Assembly: GCF_003258835.1 (NCBI RefSeq)
Contig: NZ_NPEV01000051.1
Coordinates: forward strand, 1-39,084
Direction of reading: 5' to 3'
Source: Rhodobium orientis
Lineage (GTDB): Bacteria; Pseudomonadota; Alphaproteobacteria; Rhizobiales; Rhodobiaceae
DNA length: 39,084 nucleotides
Made by a program: the position numbers and the translations under genes. Shown here one piece after another: positions 30,260 through 39,084 of this stretch; within the stretch, counting starts at the first letter, position 1; each line of letters begins with the position of its first letter. The notes below the pieces were generated by a model that saw only the letters and a program-made list of their open reading frames with translations, was not told where the DNA came from and searched no databases.

Positions 30260-30383
30260 CACTCCGCGTCACCCCTGGTCTTCGATCCGATGGCCCATGA
30301 GGCGTCACGGTTTTCATGGCCATTCGCGTTTGAAACCAATGCCCTATGGATGGCCGTATCGAGCACGGCAATGACGCGGAGCA
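30260..30383. repeat. MITE-like intergenic repeat (copy 2, degenerate)
   Basis: It lies in the 412-bp gap between the EamA and cupin genes (30217-30628), where no gene is seen. It starts CACTCCGCGTCA (30260-30271), identical to the left end of the 2513-2708 element, and ends TGACGCGGAGCA (30372-30383), 10 of 12 bases matching the other end. The right arm ATGGATGGCCGTatcgagcACGGCAATGACGCGG keeps a hairpin although its stem bases differ from copy 1, with compensating changes on both sides. The rest of the gap carries possible MocR half-sites (see findings). Confidence 0.55.
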
Positions 30384-30628
30384 GGTGGACCCTGGAGCGC
30401 TCGAGCCATGAACCTGACAGCCGTCTCGCAATCCCCGTGATGACCCATGAACGGACCGAGATGGGAGATGCAAATCCGCGTCCTCGTCACCTTGTCCGAC
30501 CGTTAAAACGCACTCCACTGACACGGCACCGCCCCGAATTGGCCCGCAGTCTTTTCAAAAAGCGGCCCTTTATTATTCCGACATTCCGACGAAAGAATGG
30601 GACCGATTTTTCGATTACGGAACCCGCC

Positions 30629-30955
30629 ATGCCTTCCTTCGTCTTCTCGCTGGCCGCCGCCAGGACCTCGCCCCTGAGCCCCGATCGCGCCTCGGCGCTC
30701 CTCTTCGAGTACGGCTCCATGAGCCTCAGATATTACGCGCCGGACAAGGTCGACCGGCAGACGCCGCACGACCAGGACGAGATCTATGTCGTCGCTTCCG
30801 GCAGCGGCACGTTTGAATGCGCGGGCGAGAAGGAGTCGTTCGCAACTGGCGACGCGCTCTTTGCGCCGGCCGGCGCCGACCACCGATTCCTCGACTTCAC
30901 CGACGATTTCGCCGTCTGGGTGATCTTTTACGGCCCGACCGGCGGCGAGGCCTGA
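30629..30955 (+). CDS. Cupin-domain protein
   Basis: 108 residues, single-domain cupin from ATG 30629. It has an acidic metal-site motif HDQDEIYVVASGSGTFEC followed by GDALFAPAGADHRFLDF, i.e. both cupin motifs with two His plus Glu in the first and a His in the second. Substrate unknown; small cupins may be isomerases, dioxygenases or sensors. It is the first of three close plus-strand genes (3 bp to DUF1272, then 6 bp to the FMN-binding protein), probably one operon. The frame is open upstream to 30242 without family likeness. Confidence 0.88.
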   Translation: MPSFVFSLAAARTSPLSPDRASALLFEYGSMSLRYYAPDKVDRQTPHDQDEIYVVASGSGTFECAGEKESFATGDALFAPAGADHRFLDFTDDFAVWVIFYGPTGGEA

Positions 30956-30957
30956 CG

Positions 30958-31227
30958 ATGCTCGAACTCCGCCCCAACTGCGAATGCTGCGATCGCGACC
31001 TGCCGCCGGAGAGCCAGGACGCCCGCATCTGCACCTTCGAATGCACCTTCTGCGCCGACTGCGCCGACGACCTTGACGGCACCTGCCCCAATTGCGGCGG
31101 AGAACTCCTCGCCCGGCCGCGCCGGCCCGCCGAAGAGCTCGCAAACCACCCCGCCTCCACCACCCGCATCCTGAAGCCCGAAGGCTGCGGCCGCCCGGCC
31201 GCAAGCAGCGCCCTTTCCCGGGAGTGA
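30958..31227 (+). CDS. DUF1272 zinc-ribbon-like protein
   Basis: 89 residues. The N-terminal 50 are Cys-rich: NCECCDRDLPPES, then CTFECTFCADCADDL and GTCPNCGGEL. This is the pattern of the DUF1272 family, a small zinc-binding fold of unknown function. The C-terminal tail (RPRRPAEELANHPAS...) is Arg/Pro-rich and variable. ATG 30958 follows the cupin stop by 2 bases, and the FMN-binding gene starts 6 bases after its stop, so translation of the three is probably linked. Confidence 0.9.
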   Translation: MLELRPNCECCDRDLPPESQDARICTFECTFCADCADDLDGTCPNCGGELLARPRRPAEELANHPASTTRILKPEGCGRPAASSALSRE

Positions 31228-31233
31228 CAGACC

Positions 31234-31893
31234 ATGAGCAGCACCTATTCCGTCGACGCCAGCAACAAGGTCCGCGTCGGCAACCGCGCCGACTATGACC
31301 GCGACACCGTCCATGCCATCCTCGATGCCGCGCTGATCGCCCATGTCGGTTTCATCGTCGACGGGCGGCCGGTCGTCATTCCGATGATCCACGGCCGCGA
31401 CGGCGAGACGGTCTACGTCCACGGCGCCAAGGCGACCCGGCTGATCAAGCAACTGGCCAGGGGCGTTCCGGCCTGCCTGGAAGTCACCCTTGCCGACGGC
31501 ATCGTCGTCGGCCGCTCCGCCTTCCACTCCTCGATGAACTACCGCTCGGTCGTCATCCACGGCACGGCGCGCAAGGTCGAGGATGCGGACGAGCACGCGC
31601 GCGCCCTTGAGATCGTCACCGAGCACATCCTTCCCGGCCGCTGGGCCGAGGTCCGGCCGATGCTGGAAAAGGAGGTGAAGGCAACCGGCGTCATCGCCAT
31701 CGAGATCGAGGCGGCCTCCGCCAAGATCCGCGCCGGCGAGCCGATCGACGAGGAGTCGGATTACGACACGCCCGTCTGGGGCGGCGTCGTTCCCCTGCAC
31801 ACGACCTACGGCGCGCCGGAGGGGGACTCGCGCCTGCTGCCCGGCGTCGAGGTACCCGCCTCCGTCGCCGCGCTGACGGGCACGAAATCCTAG
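31234..31893 (+). CDS. FMN-binding split-barrel protein, pyridoxamine 5'-phosphate oxidase-like
   Basis: 219 residues. The N-terminal region DYDRDTVHAILDAALIAHVG, then RPVVIPMIHGRDGETVYVHG and TRLIKQLARGVPACLEVTLA, fits the PNPOx-like FMN-binding split barrel. Then come SFHSSMNYRSVVIHGTARKV and a C-terminal DYDTPVWGGVVPLHTTYG. These proteins bind a flavin, but many are not true PdxH, and the size and motifs here are not those of PdxH. ATG 31234 has GGGAG upstream. Third gene of the cupin/DUF1272 string. Role unknown. Confidence 0.9.
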   Translation: MSSTYSVDASNKVRVGNRADYDRDTVHAILDAALIAHVGFIVDGRPVVIPMIHGRDGETVYVHGAKATRLIKQLARGVPACLEVTLADGIVVGRSAFHSSMNYRSVVIHGTARKVEDADEHARALEIVTEHILPGRWAEVRPMLEKEVKATGVIAIEIEAASAKIRAGEPIDEESDYDTPVWGGVVPLHTTYGAPEGDSRLLPGVEVPASVAALTGTKS

Positions 31894-31906
31894 GCCCGAT
31901 CGCGCG

Positions 31907-32668
31907 TCAGACTGTCGGGCGGAGCGCCGCCAGCAACCGCTGCAGGGTGGTGACCGTGGAGCGGTCGGCAATGCCGTCGACCCGCTCCGGCCGGAAGTGG
32001 CGCTGGAAGGCGACGACCACGTCGAACGCGGTCGCGTCGAAGACGTCGTCGCGGGAAATGCCGTAGCCATAGTCGGCGAGCGCCGCCTTCAGGGCGGCGA
32101 CCTCCGGCCCGCTGTCGCCGGGAACGGGTCCCGCCGCAACGCCCGCCTCCTCCGGCGAGACCCAGTGGCCGATGCCCTTTGCCGCCAGCAGCGCCCACGG
32201 AAATTTCTCGCCCGGATCGCGCTTGCGGCCCGGCGCGACATCGGAATGGGCCAGCACATGCTGCGGCTTCAGTGCATGACGCACGCAGATGTCCTTGCAC
32301 AATGCGGTGACGGACTCGATCTGGATCCCCGGGAAATCGGGATAGCCGTGGTCGTGGCCGCAATTGACGATCTCGATGCCGATTGAGCGCGAATTGATGT
32401 CGGAGGCGCCGCCCCAGGAGGCAACGCCGGCATGCCAGGCGCGCTCAGATTCGGCCACCATCTGCGCGATACGGCCGTCCTCGAACACCACATAGTGGCA
32501 GGAAACGTCGCTGCCGGTCGCCATCAGCCGCTCCACCGCCGCCTCCGCCGTCTCCATTCCCGTGTAGTGGAGGATCAGAAGGTCGGGCGCGGCGACCCCG
32601 CGCCGTTCGTTGAAGTTCGGCGAGGCGATCAGCCTGTCGGCATGCCGGCTGTCGGCGACGAGACTCAC
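31907..32668 (-). CDS. N-acetylmuramoyl-L-alanine amidase (Amidase_2/AmpD type) with peptidoglycan-binding domain
   Basis: Cuts the bond between MurNAc and L-Ala. I take GTG 32668 (253 aa), with GGGGGA upstream. It starts VSLVADSRHADRLI just before the conserved SPNFNERRG. Zinc-site segments are LLILHYTGM and HVLAHSDVAPGRKRDPGEKF, with IGIEIVNCGHDHGYPDFP between. The last 70 residues (SGPEVAALKAALADYGYGIS) look like a PG_binding_1 domain. No signal peptide is seen, so it may be a cytoplasmic anhydro-muropeptide recycling amidase, but the binding domain would also suit a wall-associated one. It starts 13 bp after the TerB-DnaJ gene, likely same transcript. Confidence 0.9.
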   Translation of the reverse strand: MSLVADSRHADRLIASPNFNERRGVAAPDLLILHYTGMETAEAAVERLMATGSDVSCHYVVFEDGRIAQMVAESERAWHAGVASWGGASDINSRSIGIEIVNCGHDHGYPDFPGIQIESVTALCKDICVRHALKPQHVLAHSDVAPGRKRDPGEKFPWALLAAKGIGHWVSPEEAGVAAGPVPGDSGPEVAALKAALADYGYGISRDDVFDATAFDVVVAFQRHFRPERVDGIADRSTVTTLQRLLAALRPTV

Positions 32669-32681
32669 GCGATCCCCCGCC

Positions 32682-33380
32682 TCACCGGATGCCCCTTTCC
32701 TGGCGGATTCGCGTCCAGGCGTCGTTGACTGCGGCCAGCCGGTCGTTGGCAATGGTCACGAACTCTTCCGGCACGCCGCGGGCGATCAGCCGGTCCGGAT
32801 GGGTCTCGTTGACGAGCCGGCGATAGTGCCGCCGGAGGTCCTCCTCGGAAGCCGAGCGGTCGATGTCGAGGATGAGATAGGGATCGGAAGCCTCGGGGTG
32901 GACGTGCCGCGCCTTGATGCAGCCGAAATGGTGCTCGTCGAAGCCGAAGAGCTGGGACACGCGCTTCAGATAGGCAAGCTCGCCCTCGTGCAGCACGTGG
33001 TCGGCCTTGGCGATATGGAACAGGCCGTCGAGGATGTCCTCCAGCGCCTGCGGCTCGTCGGCGAACATGCCGGCGATGCGCCGGGCGTAGTACTCGTAGC
33101 CGGAGACGTCCTGCTTGGCGAGGTTGAAGAGCCGCGCGACGTTCTTCTCCTCGCCGTCGGGGATGTCGAAGAGTTCGGAGAAGGCGGAGATCTCGTCCTC
33201 GGTGACGACGCCGTCGGCCTTGGCCATCTTCGCCGTCAGAGCGATCATGGCCACGGTAAAGGCGACCTGGCGCCGCGCCGCGCCGCCCGACGACACCATC
33301 CCGGAGACCGCATCGATGAGCCGATGGCCACCGGACACGATCCCCGATGCAAAACTTTCCAGAAGGTCCCAAATCGCCAT
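32682..33380 (-). CDS. TerB-DnaJ (DjlA-like) co-chaperone
   Basis: 232 residues from ATG 33380. The N-terminal part (about 40-150) is TerB-like: FTVAMIALTAKMAKADGVVT, then FDIPDGEEKNVARLFNLAKQ and LFHIAKADHVLHEGELAYLK. The C-terminal part is a J domain (YLILDIDRSASEEDLRRHYR) with the HPD motif in ETHPDRL, which should stimulate DnaK ATPase. E. coli DjlA has a membrane segment at the N-terminus; here there is none that is clear. Upstream in-frame extension to 33530 lacks likeness. Co-directional with the amidase. Confidence 0.88.
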   Translation of the reverse strand: MAIWDLLESFASGIVSGGHRLIDAVSGMVSSGGAARRQVAFTVAMIALTAKMAKADGVVTEDEISAFSELFDIPDGEEKNVARLFNLAKQDVSGYEYYARRIAGMFADEPQALEDILDGLFHIAKADHVLHEGELAYLKRVSQLFGFDEHHFGCIKARHVHPEASDPYLILDIDRSASEEDLRRHYRRLVNETHPDRLIARGVPEEFVTIANDRLAAVNDAWTRIRQERGIR

Positions 33381-33638
33381 GTCGCGACCATAGGACAGGC
33401 GAGGGTCGCAATGCAGCCCGAAAATGTCGGTCGTCCCCCACGCAAAAAGCGCATCGTCCGGACGGGACGGCAATTTCCCGTTTCGGCGGGAACGCGATGT
33501 CGCGATTTGCCGCAGTCCGGGAAAATACACCCGTTGGGCAATACCGTCGTCGCATTTGCACCCTAATTGTTAAGGACCATGATACCGAACGGCTCCCGCG
33601 CGAGGCGGACCGACGTGACCAACCAATCGGGAATGACC

Positions 33639-34253
33639 ATGAAAAAGATCCTTTCTCTTGTGTTTGCCACCGGTCTCTTGATGGCGGCCTGCGACGACTC
33701 CGGCAAGGAGGAAACCACCGACACCGGGGCGGCGGGCGACGCCCAGACCGAAGCGTCCGAAAAGGCCAACGAGGCCATGGAAAAGGCCGGCGAGGCGATG
33801 GACGCCGCCGGCGAAGCCGCAACGGCCGCCGGCAAGGCGATCAGCGACAAGGCCAAGGAGGCCGCGGACGGCGCCGGCGAGGCGGCGGACAGCGCCATGG
33901 ACGCCGCCAAGGAAGCCGGCGAAAAGGCCATGGATGCCGCCAAGAAGGCCGGCGACGACGCCATGAAGGCGATCAACGACATGACCGGCGACGCCGCCGA
34001 TGCGACCGATGACGCGGCCGACGACGCGGCAGCCACTGCCGAGGATGCCGCCGAGGCGACGGAAGAGGCGGCAAGCGACGCCGCCGACACCACCGAAGAG
34101 GCCGTGGAAGACGCCGCCGAAGCGACCGAGGAAACCGCCGAGGACGCAGCCGAGGCTACCGAGGACGCGGCCGACGATGCAGCCGAAGCGGTCGACGATG
34201 CAGCCGAAGAGACCAAGGACGCCGTCACCGACGACACCACGACGACGCAGTAA
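33639..34253 (+). CDS. Alanine-rich lipoprotein made of tandem 11-residue helical repeats (LEA/apolipoprotein-like)
   Basis: 204 residues from ATG 33639, with GGGA 7 bases upstream; the frame is open further up to 33567 and another ATG lies at 33633. A signal sequence MKKILSLVFATGLLMAAC gives a candidate lipidated Cys18. From residue 43 to 196 the chain divides without gap into fourteen 11-mers, for example MDAAKEAGEKA, MDAAKKAGDDA, EEAVEDAAEAT, EETAEDAAEAT. The first six carry balanced Lys/Glu/Asp; the last eight are strongly acidic. Such 11-residue periodicity is known from group 3 LEA proteins and apolipoprotein-type amphipathic helices. It ends in a TDDTTTTQ tail and is followed by a terminator, so it is probably a single-gene unit. 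Function not known. Confidence 0.8.
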   Translation: MKKILSLVFATGLLMAACDDSGKEETTDTGAAGDAQTEASEKANEAMEKAGEAMDAAGEAATAAGKAISDKAKEAADGAGEAADSAMDAAKEAGEKAMDAAKKAGDDAMKAINDMTGDAADATDDAADDAAATAEDAAEATEEAASDAADTTEEAVEDAAEATEETAEDAAEATEDAADDAAEAVDDAAEETKDAVTDDTTTTQ

Positions 34254-34280
34254 AGCGCTTCACGACGGCACATTTTTCTG

Positions 34281-34313
34281 GAACGGGCGGCCTTCGGGTC
34301 GCCCGTTCTTTTT
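34281..34313 (+). terminator. Intrinsic terminator after the 11-mer repeat lipoprotein gene
   Basis: GAACGGGCG (34281-34289) pairs with CGCCCGTTC (34300-34308), followed by five T (34309-34313). It begins 28 bp past the stop codon. Confidence 0.85.
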
Positions 34314-34455
34314 GTGACGGCGTGCGGGCGGAAGCAGGCTGTGGTCCTTGTGGAGAGACCGAATCCGTCTTGGCGTCAGTTGGCTACGCCCTGATATTTC
34401 AACGTCATCGCGGAGGTCCGAAGGACGGAGAACGGCAGGTGACGCGCAGCCAGAA

Positions 34456-34558
34456 CGTCATTGCGAACGAGCGAAGCGAGTGCGGCATCCAGGGCGGCAC
34501 GCTCCGAGCGGGCAGCCCTGGATCGCCGCGTCGGCCTAACGGCCTCCTCGCGATGACG
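34456..34558. repeat. Palindromic intergenic repeat, 103 bp
   Basis: It lies in the 340-bp gap 34254-34593, in which I see no gene other than the terminator above. The outer arms CGTCATTGCGA (34456-34466) and TCGCGATGACG (34548-34558) are inverted repeats with one mismatch. Inside are GAGCGAAGCGAG, GGCATCCAGGG and CCCTGGATCGCCGCGTCGGCCTAACGGCC. This matches from memory a widespread 'CGTCATTGCGAGCGAAGCGAAGCAATCCAG' repeat of Proteobacteria. Non-coding. Confidence 0.75.
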
Positions 34559-34593
34559 GCAGGTTCGTCAAAATCCGCTCGATGACGCCATAG

Positions 34594-35133
34594 CTAGAGA
34601 CTCGCCGCCGCCCGCGCCGCTTGGTCGTAGTGGCCGGAGAGCGCCCGGAGCAGCGTCGCGAGCTTGGAGATCTCCTCCTGGTCGAAGCCGATGGAGGCAA
34701 CGGCGTCCGCCAGCAGCGCCTCGCGGATGTCGCGATAGGCAGCGCACGCCCCGGCGCCCTCCTCGGTAATCGCCACGGTCTTTTCCTTGCCGCGCTTGCC
34801 GGACGCGACGAGCCCGGCCGCCTCCAGCTTGCGGATGGCATAGACCACCGTGTGCGTATCCTCGATGTTGAGAACCAGACACAGGTCGGCGAGCGTCTTC
34901 ACCCGGTCGCGGTGGTTGACGATGTGCAGCACCAGGATATCGAGCGGCCCGAGCCCCGGATGCCCGGCCGCCGACATGCAGCGCACCATCCAGCGGTGGA
35001 AGGCGTTGTTCGACATGGTCAGCGCGAATTCCAGCTCCGACAGCGCCGGCGCGGACCCGGCCGCCAGATGCGCCGAGGAGACCACCGGCCCGACCCGCCG
35101 CGTGTTGCCCGTGGTGTTTTCTGCCTTCGCCAT
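34594..35133 (-). CDS. MarR-type winged-helix transcriptional regulator
   Basis: 179 residues from ATG 35133 (GAGGA upstream). The DNA-binding core is LDILVLHIVNHRDRVKTLAD followed by the recognition part NIEDTHTVVYAIRKLEAAGL and a wing SGKRGKEKTVAITEEG. The N-terminal SNNAFHRWMVRCMSAAG is a dimerisation helix. The pattern recalls the LdtR-like branch of MarR proteins in Rhizobiales, which is recognition from memory. Divergent from the oxoprolinase gene across 160 bp with an AT-rich palindrome, so a probable local repressor. Ligand unknown. Confidence 0.88.
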   Translation of the reverse strand: MAKAENTTGNTRRVGPVVSSAHLAAGSAPALSELEFALTMSNNAFHRWMVRCMSAAGHPGLGPLDILVLHIVNHRDRVKTLADLCLVLNIEDTHTVVYAIRKLEAAGLVASGKRGKEKTVAITEEGAGACAAYRDIREALLADAVASIGFDQEEISKLATLLRALSGHYDQAARAAASL

Positions 35134-35198
35134 TGCCGCTTCCTCGCCCTTCTTTGGGATAAGGATAGCCGCGGGGAGCAAAATCTGTCCACTCTTGC

Positions 35199-35237
35199 TT
35201 GATTTTTTATCGTCATTTTATCTATAAATTATCGATA
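35199..35237 (+). promoter_or_regulatory. Predicted promoter and MarR-type operator of the oxoprolinase gene
   Basis: TTGATT (35199-35204), 18 bp, TATAAA (35223-35228) is a good sigma-70 promoter pointing at the oxoprolinase gene. The 19-bp near-palindrome TATCTATAAATTATCGATA (35219-35237; 16 of 18 arm positions symmetric) covers the -10. This stretch is strikingly AT-rich against its surroundings. Binding here would block transcription, as expected for a MarR repressor encoded next door. Symmetry observed, regulator inferred. Confidence 0.65.
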
Positions 35238-35293
35238 TAACACCTTCCGCCGGCCACAGCCGCCGGCACGCCGCAATCGGGAGCGCGAAGACG

Positions 35294-38908
<3,615 letters not shown>

Positions 38909-39007
38909 GCTTTCGGGCTCTCTTACCCGGCGACGGTGAGCGTTCGCCGCGACCGCCCGCTTAAGGCAAGGCGCGAGCGGCAAACTCAGCCGTCACCCCG
39001 GACCAAG

Positions 39008-39084
39008 TGTATGTCCCGGGGAGATGGCTTACAGCGTTCGGGGAGATGGTTGACACTTTTGGCATGGATAGGCGGAGGAGGCCG
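39008..39084 (+). mobile_element. Putative insertion-sequence terminus, cut by the window edge
   Basis: From TGTATGTCC (39008) there are two direct repeats, CGGGGAGATGGCTTACA (39017-39033) and CGGGGAGATGGTTGACA (39039-39055), 22 bp apart and identical at 15 of 17 positions. IS481-type elements often begin with such tandem 'ATGTCC...GATGG.TGACA' motifs (recognition from memory). A short frame, MDRRRRP, opens at ATG 39064 and runs off the edge and could be a transposase start. The 100 bp between the oxoprolinase stop and this point contain only a 6-bp stem (CGGCGA...TCGCCG). The motif differs from the DNA upstream of the left-edge transposase, so these appear to be two different elements. Confidence 0.45.

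Noticed and set aside
29110-30366. Minus-strand ORF of 418 aa over the transporter
   Set aside because: Gly/Asp/Glu-rich shadow of the EamA gene, which has ten membrane segments and a strong ribosome-binding site.
33765-34226. Possible CRISPR or simple DNA tandem repeat
   Set aside because: The 33-bp period is at protein level (11 codons); the DNA copies differ too much, and there are no constant repeats with unique spacers.
33563-34273. Minus-strand ORF of 236 aa, Ser/Ala-rich and repetitive
   Set aside because: Mirror of the 11-mer repeat lipoprotein. The plus frame has signal sequence, ribosome-binding site and a terminator in the right place.

Overview
This is a high-GC window whose gene order (ligA-recN-bamD-lpxC-ftsZ-ftsA-ftsQ-ddl-murB-murC-murG-ftsW-murD-mraY-murF-murE-ftsI-ftsL-rsmH-mraZ, with rnpB just upstream of mraZ) and whose 589-residue FtsZ with a long Pro/Ala-rich linker point to an alphaproteobacterium, most likely of the Hyphomicrobiales (Rhizobiales). 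The sequence alone does not let me name a genus. MurE carries the DNPR motif, so meso-diaminopimelate peptidoglycan is expected.

Layout. Positions 1-161 are the start of an insertion-sequence transposase running out of the left edge. Positions 245-25613 are the division and cell wall (dcw) cluster, all on the minus strand. It is transcribed from a promoter upstream of mraZ that is covered by four TGGGN-type MraZ boxes at exact 10-bp spacing. Most junctions between mraZ and ftsA are tightly spaced, and eight are ATGA or TGATG stop/start overlaps. ftsZ ends at a strong terminator; lpxC, bamD, recN and ligA follow downstream on the same strand. The RNase P RNA gene (about 25930-26330, minus) has its own promoter.

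Positions 26359-34000 are accessory. They hold a small 73-residue protein, a LysR regulator, a MocR-type (GntR-HTH plus aminotransferase) regulator divergent from an EamA transporter across a perfect inverted repeat, and a cupin / DUF1272 / FMN-binding (PNPOx-like) gene string. An N-acetylmuramoyl-L-alanine amidase paired with a TerB-DnaJ protein follows. Next is a lipoprotein whose mature part is fourteen back-to-back 11-residue repeats of LEA/apolipoprotein type.

Positions 34594-38908 hold a MarR-type regulator divergent from a fused 5-oxoprolinase/hydantoinase (1204 aa), with a 19-bp near-palindrome between them. The right edge (from about 39008) looks like the terminus of a second insertion sequence.

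The dcw genes jointly make lipid II (MurB-G, Ddl, MraY), polymerise it at the septum (FtsW, FtsI) and organise the ring (FtsZ, FtsA, FtsQ, FtsL). LpxC and BamD serve the outer membrane. Two related MITE-like intergenic repeats (2513-2708 and 30260-30383) and one other palindromic repeat (34456-34558) are also present. The best leads for something undescribed are the 11-mer repeat lipoprotein and the MocR/EamA/cupin/DUF1272/PNPOx neighbourhood.
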